A stretch of 64,000 nt of DNA from Jackrogersella multiformis. Lineage: Eukaryota; Ascomycota; Sordariomycetes; Xylariales; Hypoxylaceae. Both the position numbers and the translations under genes were made by a program. This document shows, piece after piece, positions 1-9,865 of this stretch (the first letter of the stretch is position 1; each line of letters starts with the position of its first letter). Location of the stretch: NCBI GenBank assembly GCA_902806575.1, contig CADCXD010000008.1:2170001-2234000 (forward strand), read 5' to 3'. The notes below the pieces were generated by a model. That model saw only the letters and a list, made by a program, of their open reading frames with translations, was not told the DNA's origin and made no database searches.

Positions 1-86
1 TAGCTACCAAGAGGTAATGTAGTCTGTTATACACCACCAATACGACCGCATAGTCAGTCAGACTTAACATATTAAGAGGAGCAGCT

Positions 87-2221
87 ATGCCGCGTTTACT
101 CTGTAAGCTTTACTCCGTTGTTACTGAATTGGTTCAAGAGGAATAGGGTGAGGAAGCATTGGCTAACTCGTAGGGAAATATCATAGCCGCGGCGCTGGTC
201 CTGCGCCGCGATCCGCGATTGCTGAAGCTCCCGCCGTACATCTCGCTCCTGTGCATCGTCGTAGGCGTAGTCTGGCTTCTGGTCCTACCGCTCGACCAGT
301 ACTCGCGCCGCACCTACATCAGCGAGAACGCCCTGCTGCCCGGCCAGGTCCATACCTACTTCGGCGGCAGCGACCAGAACATCTTCCGCGCGTATAGTCA
401 CGAGGTCAACTTGCTGTATACCCAGAACAAGACCAACATCGAGGTGAATGACGAGCTGGAGAGCATATTTAAGGGCGTGGGGCTCAAGGTCGGGAGGCAG
501 AATTATACATATAGCTCCTCGGGGAGCGTGTATACCGGGGAAAACGTCTATGCGATTTTGCAGGCTCCCCGTGGCGATGCTACAGAGGCCATTGTGTTGC
601 TTGCCGCGTGGAAGAATGTCCAGGAGGAGTTCAATCGGAACGGGTTGGCCCTGGCGCTCGCGCTGACGAGGTACTTTAAGAGGTGGTCGCTCTGGTCCAA
701 GGATATCATACTGGTGGTGCCGCCGGACAGCAGAGCTGGTCCTCAGGCCTGGGTCGATGCGTACCACGACGCCCACGACCCTAGCCAGGTCGCCTCGCTG
801 CCTATAAAGTCAGGAGCCCTCCAAGGCGCCATCGCGCTCGACTACGCGCAGGAGGAACGGTTCGAGTCGGTGCACATCGTGTACGACGGCGTCAACGGCC
901 AGCTGCCGAACCTCGACCTGATCAACTCGGTGGTCAACATCGCGAGTGGGCAGATGGGCATGGGGTCGGCGCTGCAGGGCATGTGGAAGCACAGCCAGAA
1001 GTACGACGACAACCTGCAGACGGTGCTGCGCGGGATGCTGCGGCAGGCGCTGGGCCACGCCTCGGGTCCCCACAGCTCATTCATCCCCTACCACGTCGAC
1101 GCCATCACCCTGCAGCCCGTGGGCAACGGCTGGCACGACGAGATGGGGCTCGGCCGCCTCGTCGAGGGCCTCTTCCGCAGCCTCAACAACCTGCTCGAGA
1201 AGCTGCACCAGAGCTTCTTCTTCTACCTGCTCATCCACAAGCACCGCTTCGTCAGCATCGGGACGTACCTCCCCAGCGCCATGCTCGTGGCTGCGAATTT
1301 TACTATCATGGCTATCGCGCTGTGGATCAAGAGCGGGTATAAGGAGGGCGGTGACGAGGTTGCGAAAGAGAGCGGGAAGATGGATGGGGATGGTGAGGTA
1401 AAAGGGGGGGAGTTGGTGAAAGGGGGGAAGAGCGCGGTGCCGGCTTCGGTGACGGTTGAGCGAGAAGTGCTGCTCCCGCTTACCCTCGTGGCGGGTTGTC
1501 AGTTTCTAGGGGTTGTGCCGCTGTTTATATTTAACCAGGCGCCTTCGGGTGTAAGTCTTTCCCCTTTTATTTTTATTTTCTCTCCTTTTCCGTTGGTTAT
1601 CACTATTCTATTTCCTTCCCCTTTCTACCACACACCGTATCCCGCCGAAGCAACCTAACTCAACTTAACCCCCTTATCCATCAAGCTTCTGCTCTGCTCT
1701 ACTCTACTCTACTAACAACAACCCCAGCTCCTCACCCCAATATTCGCCGTCTTCGCCTTCCTCAACGCCGGGCTCCCGCACCTAGCCTCGCACCTCCTAA
1801 CCAGCAGCAGCAGCAGCGCGCGCAAGCCGCCCACGGCGCAGCAGTACCAGCTCATCAAATCATTCTCACTGCTGCTCCTAGGGATGTTCCTGTCATCGCT
1901 CGCGACGCTCAACTTCCCCCTCGCCTTCGTCGTCGGCCTCCTGTCCTCCCCGCTGTCCTTCATCCGCCCCTCGCCCTCTTCCCCCGCCCTCCGCTACGCC
2001 CAGGCCGCGCTCCTGCACCTGCTCAGCCCCCCTTCCGTCCTGGTGGTAGAGCTCTGACGGCGGGCGTCCGCGTCGACACCGTGCTGGGCGAGGCCGCCTT
2101 CGGCTGGCACGTCTGGGGCTTGTATACCCCGCTCGTCGTGTGGTGCGTGTGGTGGCCCGCCTGGCTCGTCGGCGAGCTGGTCGCGCTGGGCCGGCCCGGC
2201 GCCAAGGAGAAGGTCGCTTGA
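87..2221 (+). CDS. GAA1: GPI transamidase subunit Gaa1
   Basis: Gaa1 is the ER membrane subunit of the GPI transamidase complex that attaches GPI anchors to proteins. The start is ATG at 87: a 16-nt first exon (87-102) ends at gtaagc, a branch-like gctaac follows, and the acceptor tcatag ends at 186. The product begins MPRLLSAALVLRRDPRLL, which fits the fungal Gaa1 start and is followed by a transmembrane segment (LLCIVVGVVWLLVLPL). Exon 2 (187-1550) holds the lumenal domain with HTYFGG, EVNLLYTQ and ENVYAIL blocks and an acidic loop before further membrane helices. Exon 3 begins at 1728 after a gtaagt/accccag intron. Near 2043-2057 the frame breaks: the exon 3 frame stops at TGA 2055-2057, while the typical C-terminal block AAFGWHVWGLYTPLVVW continues one frame away to TGA 2219-2221. 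Either a base is missing or a weak 50-nt intron (2043-2092) is spliced. Family call is firm, the 3' model is not. Confidence 0.9.
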
Positions 2222-3038
2222 TGGGTATGGGGTACGGGAGGGAGCGTGGTTCGGAGGGAAAAGTAAACAAACATGATTCTCGAGCGGATGGATAGGGAGG
2301 AAGGGTGGGTAAGCTGCGGTTACCAGGCAAAGCATTGTCATCCAGCGTGTATATACCATGTCGTGTCTACTCTGCTCTGCTCTATTCTAGTTAACTCTAG
2401 TTTAGCTGCCTAGGTCGGCAGAAAGCGTGGAAGGCAAAGACAAAAATGAAGAAAAAGAAGAAGACGAACGGGCCCGACGACCGAGATTTCGGTCTAGTCT
2501 TGTCTGAGGTTGCCAGAGCTAGAGCTGGTAGGGCGGATAATTAAGATACCAACCATCATCGTTTTTAAACCCTCCTTTTCGCTTCTATGGAAAAATGGTG
2601 CTGTAAGTGATGGGAATGGGAGTGTGCGTTCCTCAATACTCGCCTAGGTATGTATGGTGGTCCTCACGCCTCGAACATAGAGCAGAAGCAGAAGATACAG
2701 TTTAATACAGCTCTCTACGTAAAAAATCGAGTATCACAGGTATCACGCACTTAGCATCAAACCCCCTATTAACTCCTTCATGCTATAGGCCGAGAGATTC
2801 TGCAGTAAGACTTCGATTCCAGTTCCTTTTTTGGCCTAGAACCGCGTGTCGTCTATTAGTATCTATCATACAAGGCCAAGACCGTTCCGCGTAGAGCGAG
2901 AGAAAAGGCATTCCCTCTCCTCCTCTCTGCTTACTCCAGGCCCCTGCCTATTACATAGCATTTGAATTTCGTTGGAATATGCTTGCTTATGCTTGCTTAC
3001 TTTCTTGCTTGCTGAAACAGATAGACATGCACACAAAA
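2222..3038. other. Convergent intergenic region GAA1/RPN9
   Basis: The 3' ends of GAA1 (+) and RPN9 (-) face each other here. It should hold both 3' UTRs and poly(A) signals. I see no supported reading frame or RNA gene. Confidence 0.5.
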
Positions 3039-4281
3039 TCAGGGAGCCCAGATATCCTGACCCGTAGCCTCGATCCAGTTGCCTAGCTTGTTTACGTTCT
3101 CGCCCCACTCGCCGAGGCGCTGGCTCATGCTGGCGATCTGGCCCATGTCCAGGATGCGCGGCTGCACCCAGGTGAAGTTGACCAGCTCGTCCACCTCGTC
3201 GATGGTGCCGCGCACCAGGCCCAGGCTCAGGGCCTTCATGACCAGGTGTTCGATCTCGTCCTTGCGGACCTTGGTGTCGGCCGATATGGTGCCGAAGCTC
3301 ATGGCCCGCTGGTGTGGCGGCCGTCGGAACACGCTCTCCGTCAGCGCGGCGAGGTAGATCTTCTGGCGGATGTCCTCGACGTGCTCCTTCAGGAGGGCGT
3401 TGCCGGAGATGTGGCCCGACAGGACGTCGTAGGCGGCCAGGTCCCCTCGGTTGAAAGCCAGGAGCAGTTCCTGCAGCCAGGCGACGTCGCCAGTCAGGGC
3501 GGCGAGGATGGGGTGCTGCAGCAGCTCGCCGAAGTTGTAGATGGAGTCGGAGACGAGGGCAGCTATTCCCAAGTCGTAGGCGCGAGCCTTGCGCTCGCCA
3601 GGGGAGAGCGACGATAGGTCTATACAGGCGAGGTAGAGGAGGGCGTTGCGGTAGTACGAGGCGAAGTCAGCCTTGGCCTGGTAGTAGTCGGCGTTAACTT
3701 GGTAGAAGGCGGCGTGGACTTTAGTCTCGACGCTGTCGAAGGAGTCGAGGATGCGCTCGGCCTTATCGAGATCCTTCCGGGACGCCTCGAGGTCTCGCAG
3801 ATCCAGCTCGACGCGGGCGACTGCGGCGGTAGCGTAGACGAAGGCATCTTGGGAGTTCTCGTTGTCGACCTTCTTAGCGAGATGGGTGAGGAAGGTTAGG
3901 CGTTCTTGGTCATCTATCCGAAGGGATCATTAGTATTGGCTACGAGTAAGGTAGAATATATTGGTGAATATGTAGGTATAGGATAGGTATAGGTATATAG
4001 ATTAGGTATTCACCTCTACATTGAGTAGCGGCCTTCAGACCCAAGTCGACGAGCTTGAGCTGGTTGATCTTGTCGGCGAATTTTAATATGAAGACCTTAT
4101 AGAACTCGAGACGTTGAGGTTCGCTCTTGGGGTTGGCGAAGAATTCGATCAAGGCATCGGTAAGCTGGTGCCATAACTTGCGCTCCCAGTAATTCTCGAA
4201 CTGGATGATGAGGTACTGGAGCTCGTCCGGGGTCTCGTCCCTCTGTTCGGCGAGGAAGTCGGCGATGGTGTCGACGTTCAT
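3039..4281 (-). CDS. RPN9: 26S proteasome lid subunit Rpn9 (PSMD13)
   Basis: Rpn9 is a PCI-domain subunit of the 19S regulatory particle lid, a scaffold needed for proteasome assembly. There are two exons on the minus strand: 4281-4014 and 3913-3039, separated by a 100-nt intron (gtgaat donor, cggatag acceptor, tactaat branch). The joined frame gives about 380 residues, the usual length. Family blocks include DELQYLIIQFENYWERKLWH near the N-terminus, a helical-repeat middle and a C-terminal PCI winged helix (KVRKDEIEHLVMKALSLGL, then FTWVQPRILD). The start is the first ATG of a clean frame. The gene is divergent from NDUFA9, with 574 bp shared upstream DNA. Nothing looks broken. Confidence 0.95.
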
Positions 4282-4855
4282 GATATATTCTTGTTCTCTG
4301 GTGTTCTATTCTTTGATTTCTTATGTGTGGGGAATAGTAAGTAAGTGAGTGGGTGGGAGAGTATCGGTTAGAATTAGTTGGGAATTGGCGACGTCTGTGG
4401 TTTGGTTTGTTGAAGATGTAAATGTTAAGATTTAAGATGAAGAATCGAAGCTTCTGAAGCTTCAATCAATTAGGTACAGGTACGCGGCTGGTGTGCAGCC
4501 TGTCCAGGAAGGTACTGTCCTAGGTCCGTCCCTCACCTGGTATTAATCGGGTACCTTTGTACCTCGTAGCTACCACTTAAGAGCACTAGCCGGGCGCATT
4601 TCTTTCCTCAGATCTTAGTAGGAGATAGCTTACCTTATCATTTGTGGCTTGACTATCAGCTGGCAACCAATCTTTTCGGGCGCATTAGCTTTGACCAATA
4701 CTAGGTACTTTAGATGTGGCTTGACTCCCTACGACATTTAGAGCTTCAATCCCACCAAGATACAAGATACAGGCAATTCCAAGCTTCCTACATCACCAGT
4801 TCTCTATCGCAATTGGAAAGGCCTCGTCATTCTTGCACTTCGGTATCGAGCAAGG
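4282..4855. promoter_or_regulatory. Divergent promoter region RPN9 / NDUFA9
   Basis: This 574-bp gap lies between the start codons of RPN9 (-) and NDUFA9 (+) and must contain both promoters and 5' UTRs. It is moderately AT-rich. I do not recognise a specific factor site with confidence. Confidence 0.5.
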
Positions 4856-6367
4856 ATGGCTTCCTTTCCGGCCGCCGTGCGGTCCAGTCGAAAGCTGGTC
4901 TTCAATCTCAACCAAGCCAGACACATCTCCGACCTCACCATAACCCGCACTGGCAAACCCATACTCCGCGTACAAGGTGGAAGGTTAGTAGTTGTCGCAG
5001 TCGCTGTCATGTCATGCTATGCTATGCTATACCATGTCATTTCATGCCAATCAGCAGTCTACTAACTTTGCTACACTTATAGATCGTCTCTCGGAGGTAA
5101 ACACCATATCACGAACCATACCCAACTCATCCGATCCTGATAGATTATATGCAGGTCACACTGCGACAGTATTTGGCGCAACAGGGCAGCTCGGAAGATA
5201 TATCGTCAACCGATTAGGTATGGGGAAACCCGAACTCTCGAACTCTCGAACTCTCGAACTCTCATGGAGGACCTTTCTATTATTATTATTATTATTATTA
5301 ACACTACAACCGCACCATAGCACGCCAAGGATGTCAAGTCGTCATTCCGTTCCGAGAGGAGATGGCAAAGCGCCATCTCAAAGTTTCCGGTGATCTAGGC
5401 CGCATCACCTTCATCGAGTATGATTTACACAATACCGAGTCGATCGAGACGAGCGTGAGGCACTCCGACGTCGTATACAACCTTGTCGGCCGGAATTACC
5501 CTACCAAGAACTTCACCTTGGAGGACGTTCATGTGGAGGGTACTGAGCGCATAGTCGAAGCCGTTGCCAAGTACGACGTCGACCGCTACATCCACGTCTC
5601 ATCCTACAACGCCGACCCTGATTCGCCTGCCGACTTCTTCGCCACCAAAGGCAGAGGAGAGGCGGCCGCGAGAAGCATCTTCCCCGAGACCACCATCGTA
5701 CGGCCGGCCCCTATATTTGGTTACGAAGACAATCTTCTAAGGCGATTAGCCGGCATCACCAACCTGTTCACATCCAACAACATGGAAGAGAGATATTGGC
5801 CAGTCCACGTAGGTCTCTTCTGTAACCTCGCCATTGGTAATCCTGTGATTTGCTAATTTTCATAGTCAATTGACGTCGGCCAAGCTCTAGAAGCCATGCT
5901 GTATGATGATACAACAGCCGGGCAGACCTTTGAGCTCTATGGTCCCAAGAACTACTCAACAGCAGAGATCGCCGAGCTGGTCGACAGGGAAATCTACAAG
6001 AAGCGAAGACACATCAACGTGCCCAAGGCTATCCTAAAACCCGCCGCCGGGCTGCTCAACAAGGTGCTCTGGTGGCCTGTACTCTCGGCGGAGGATGTGG
6101 ACAAGGAATTCATCGACCAGAAGATTGACGAGACGGCGAAGACGTTTGCCGATCTAGGTATTAAACCAGGCGATATCAGCGACTTCACGTACCATTATCT
6201 GGTAAGCACTGCTATGAATGAATTTAAATCAAGGTACTGGGATGAATATGCAACTCTAACCAACCTAATAGCAAGGATATCGTAGCGCAGCATTCTACGA
6301 CCTCCCGCCGGCGACGGAGAAAGAAAAGAGGGAGGACAGGAAGTACGTGCATGTTATAGATGAATAA
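4856..6367 (+). CDS. NDUFA9: NADH:ubiquinone oxidoreductase 40-kDa subunit (NDUFA9)
   Basis: This is the accessory subunit of mitochondrial complex I related to short-chain dehydrogenases; it binds NADPH and sits at the junction of the peripheral and membrane arms. Six exons are read: 4856-4983, 5083-5096 (only 14 nt), 5155-5217, 5321-5808, 5866-6201 and 6272-6367. All junctions keep frame and use GT-AG ends. The N-terminus is a basic, likely mitochondrial targeting segment (AAVRSSRKLVFNLNQARH). The Rossmann motif FGATGQLGRYIVNRL is rebuilt across exons 3 and 4, then VVIPFREEMAKRHLKV, GRNYPTKNFTLEDVHVEG and HVSSYNADP follow. Intron 3 (5218-5320) carries two microsatellites. The protein is about 375 residues, normal for the family. 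Confidence 0.94.
5229..5300. repeat. Two microsatellites inside NDUFA9 intron 3
   Basis: An (8-mer) gaactctc repeat in about four copies spans roughly 5231-5264, followed by an uninterrupted (ATT)n run at about 5278-5300. Both lie within the intron, so length changes would not alter the protein. Confidence 0.85.
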
Positions 6368-6801
6368 TGCATCATAACTTAGCGATATCGATCGGGTTTT
6401 CTACGATTCTCGGGAGAAGGTACTCGTATTGCGACTGTACATATACATATACTAGATCTAGTATTATTATTATTTTTGCTTTGATTCAAAGCTACGAACA
6501 CTACCGTGCCGAATACCATCGTGAGAACTTCATAAGTTATAGTGTAGAGTAAGTTTGTGTTTGGCGATTTGTTTGTGATGTTGAGTTTTAGTTGAGACGG
6601 GATTCTACTAATTTCGACTGATTTCTGTTACTAAAGATTTTCATGCTCCAAGAAAAAAAGCAAGTTACTCTTACGTTAGTTAGGCTGGCACCCAACGGGA
6701 TTAAATCAAATTCAACCATACTGTACTCTCGTTAATCAGAATCCCTTTATTTTATAGACCTAACCTTACGAAGTTGTTTAAGTTATACATCAACTTAGAA
6801 A
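6368..6801. other. Intergenic region NDUFA9 / EFM5
   Basis: This 434-bp AT-rich gap holds the NDUFA9 3' UTR and the EFM5 promoter, both genes being on the plus strand. No supported gene is seen. Confidence 0.5.
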
Positions 6802-8408
6802 ATGCCCGACAGCGATGACGAGCCAATGTAAGTCAATCGACTGAACGGAAGACCGATTTTCTTCATCGCTGAAGGCGACACTCACTCTAGTTTCTCTCAA
6901 TACAACACACATATCCTCTATTCATGATAATACCCAATGCCTAATACAAAATATATAATGCCTAATATCTAATATCTAATGCCTCATAACTAACCACGCC
7001 ATAGAACCCTATCCTCCCACGCCCTCGCGGCGCTGCAGGAGTTCTACGGCGAGCGCGACGTCCACGCCCACAAGTTCGAGAAGCTGAAGGTCGCCGCCGA
7101 GGAGCAACAGGACCACGATGCGCCGACCGCCGCCCAGATCCTCTCCATGGACACCTTTACCGAGGACTGGAACAAGTCCCAGTTCTGGGTATGTGTTTCC
7201 TTCCCTCTTTTTACATGGCTAAGAAGGGAGAAGAATCGAATGAATGCATTGATGAGTGAGGCTAACTTGGGCTGCGGATGTAGTATAACGACGAGACGGC
7301 TACGCTCTATGCGAGGCAGCTACTAGATGGCGTGCGCGAGGACTCGGTTATTGCCGTGGTGTCCACGCCGAGTGTGTTTGTTGCTTTGAAGAATATACTG
7401 GTGAGTGTTTATTACGAGCTTACGTGGGCAGTGGTGTTGCCTTGCCTTTGGTGAGCAACTACAAATCGCCATCTTCTAGACTTATACCAAGTGGTCAAGC
7501 TCAGGTCCAAGCAAGGAGGTGTGGCTATTCGGTGCTCTGTCTACCTCGCTATTCACCTTTATATTACACTCGAGCCTTTGCCATTACTATGTGAAATCCT
7601 CCTCGTCGATTTCCCTAGCCATTCGGTTTACCTAGTGGCCGGGGAAAGGAGAAATGAGATCTCTATTTTGGATGCCCCCCTTATCTCTCGACCTCGCCTA
7701 GGACATACTATACTGCATAGACTGTCCTTCCCCCTTTCCTACAATACCTACTGTCAAACCAAAATATTAACTCCTATCCCCCTCATAGAACACAGCAGAC
7801 GCCAACCTCCCCAGACCAAAGCAAGTTTACCTTCTCGAGCACGACCAGCGCTTCTCTGTCTTCTCCGAGTTTGTATTCTACGACTTCCAACAGCCTATCA
7901 AGCTCCCAGCCTACCTGAAAGGCGCCGTGGACCGCATCATCTGCGATCCTCCTTTCCTCAGCGAAGACTGTCAGACTAAAAGTTCGTAAATATTTTCCTA
8001 TCCTACCGTGCCCTCTCATGCCCTGTCCTGTCTTGCTGTCTCCTATCTACGCCATATATGGTTTTCCCTACCTAGAGATAGACATGCATATTCTCCTAAC
8101 CAAGCCCCCCTTTCTATCCAACATTGCCCATATCCCAAAAATATTCACTTACTCAACTAACCCCGCAAACAGCCGCTATGACAGCACGTTGGATGTCTCG
8201 GACCTCTACAGACGCAAGCGGTCAAGACCACCCACGCCCACACATAATAGTGTCCACAGGCGAGCGCGTGGAGCCTCTCATCATGAAGCTATACCGATCT
8301 CTAGGGATGCGCACGACGTCGTACGAGCCACGGCATGCTCGCGGGCTGGGCAACGAGTTCTACTGCTATGCTAACTTTGAATGCGACGCATGGAAATTCA
8401 AGGACTAG
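6802..8408 (+). CDS. EFM5: eEF1A lysine N-methyltransferase, Efm5 / EEF1AKMT1 (N6AMT2) family
   Basis: Efm5 is a cytosolic SAM-dependent methyltransferase that modifies a lysine of translation elongation factor eEF1A. Five exons are read: 6802-6827, 7005-7188, 7284-7400, 7789-7981 and 8173-8408, giving 251 residues. Landmarks in order are TLSSHALAALQEFYGERD, the block TEDWNKSQFWYNDETA, VVSTPSVFVALKNIL, LLEHDQRFSVFSEFVFYDF, the catalytic-type CDPPFLSEDCQTK (a DPPF version of the N/D-P-P-Y/F motif), IIVSTGERV and the family tail EFYCYANFECDAWKFKD. Intron 3 (7401-7788, 388 nt) is unusually long here, and the donor of intron 4 is gttcgt. Family recognition is firm; the target lysine is inferred from the family. 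Confidence 0.92.
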
Positions 8409-8754
8409 ATAGAGGGGAAAGAAAGGACAGGGTGCTGCGCGGTAGATACAGACGATCGATCGATTCAAGGTCTTTGCAATAGCATAGCATAGCACAGCAT
8501 AACATAGCAAACCATCTTGTAGCGAATATTAACTACCTATTTGTCAGTCTCCAAAGGAGGGAATCAGTGAGTCGGTAAATAGTTATTCAGTTAAGTTCAG
8601 GTACTTGTACTGTCTATTTCGACTGTGCAAGTAATCTGAGAAAGCTACAAGAGATCTAAGATCTAAGATCTAAGATAAGCTACAAAGCATATATCATCTG
8701 TCAAGTGATCAACAATGTATATCTCCCAACAACTCCCGGCTCACCTTCTGGTGT
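8409..8754. repeat. Short intergenic region with agatcta tandem repeat
   Basis: The gap downstream of EFM5 contains a short tandem repeat of a 7-nt unit (about 8651-8676, taagatc) and otherwise simple AT-rich DNA. No gene is supported. Confidence 0.5.
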
Positions 8755-9040
8755 TTATACTTTGTTCTGTCCCTCGTCGTGTCGTCTCTTTGTCGTAGAG
8801 ATGATTCTCTCGTCTAGTTTCTGTTGACAAACCTGGAAGCATCAAAGTCAGTAGGGTTTTCATTAGCATGCTATCAGATTATACATATCCCCTTACATGG
8901 TGATGCTGGTCATGATGGCCCCTTTTTGTGAGGGTCTCGGGTCCCGACTCCTGTTGGCTGTATAACGACGACTTGTCCATCTGGATAAATAGTAGAAGAG
9001 AAGTAAAATGAGAGATTTGTGGCGGTGGCAGTTCAGGCAT
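8755..9040 (-). CDS. Possible small histidine- and lysine-rich protein, spliced
   Basis: I do not recognise this protein. On the minus strand an ATG at 9040 opens 48 codons (9040-8897) ending in GHHDQHHH, then a canonical donor gtaagg, a 64-nt intron with branch-like ctgac and the acceptor gcttccag, then 25 codons in the same phase (8832-8755) ending KRRHDEGQNKV and TAA. The total is about 73 residues. An internal ATG (MDKSSLYSQQESG) sits just after a pyrimidine-rich stretch ending tttatccag and could be the real start of a roughly 53-residue form. A further possible 5'-UTR intron ends in atctacag one base before the first ATG. Support is only splice signals plus phase; it could be a non-coding RNA or chance. 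Confidence 0.4.
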
Positions 9041-9865
9041 CCTGTAGATACGAGGGCGGCAACCAGTCGTTCAACACGAGGATAAACTATGTGAGATGTC
9101 GTTTCTTATTCCCTTCAATATTAGCAATGGACAGCACGTAATGGCCAGGAAGAAACCACATACTTGAACACTGTGTAAAGAGTGATAGCGGAGCGACTAG
9201 AGGTCTTCTCGTTCGGCTACGGCATGTCTATTACGACTAAGGGTTTTGATATAATAATGTTGTAAGGACTGGGGCCGACGATGGTAAGTTTGGTGATAAT
9301 CTACCTGTCCACACAACGTAGTAGATAGGTAGCCTAGATGGAAATGCGTATGGAATTGGAATTGGAATTGGAAGTAGGGGAATTCAAAACCAAAAGAAAT
9401 CTTCCAAGGGGGGGAAAGTTAATATTATATATATGATGGATTATTCGAGTGATTATTCCGTGTTAGTAATGTCTCCTAATATACATGCCTGACCCATCAT
9501 TAGAGTTCACATGCTATAATATATCTTAGTAGAGTGGGACCATCGTGTAGTATAATCATCTTCATAAGCAGTGTCATAGACTAGAGCTACCTAGGGTAAC
9601 ACGGCAAACTTTAGGTATGTACATACCTCCCTCCTACCTCCCTACCTCCCTACCTCATGTAGGTAGGTACCTATGTAGGTAGGTAAGTAAGGTTACCTAG
9701 AGTCAAGTGACGATGACTCAAATTCGGTCATAAGATTGCGCTACATTTAGACGCCATTCTATTCAAACACAATACGCTATGTAAAGGGTCATCGCCCTCC
9801 AAACCATGTAAATGCTACAGCAAAACACCTCCGTCCGTTCCCGATGCCCAGTAGTCAAATCATCT
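9041..9865. repeat. Intergenic region with GGAATT and TACCT/AGGTA repeats
   Basis: This stretch holds a (GGAATT)n run near 9351-9373 and a dense block of TACCTCC and TAGGTAGG units at about 9612-9700 that forms an imperfect inverted repeat. It also contains the UBP8 3' UTR. No gene is supported beyond the possible 5' UTR of the small minus-strand gene next to it. Confidence 0.6.

Noticed and set aside
7491..7979. Open plus-strand frame of 162 codons
   Set aside because: It spans intron 3 and, in another frame, exon 4 of EFM5. The exon 4 frame joins the family blocks exactly, so this one is a shadow.
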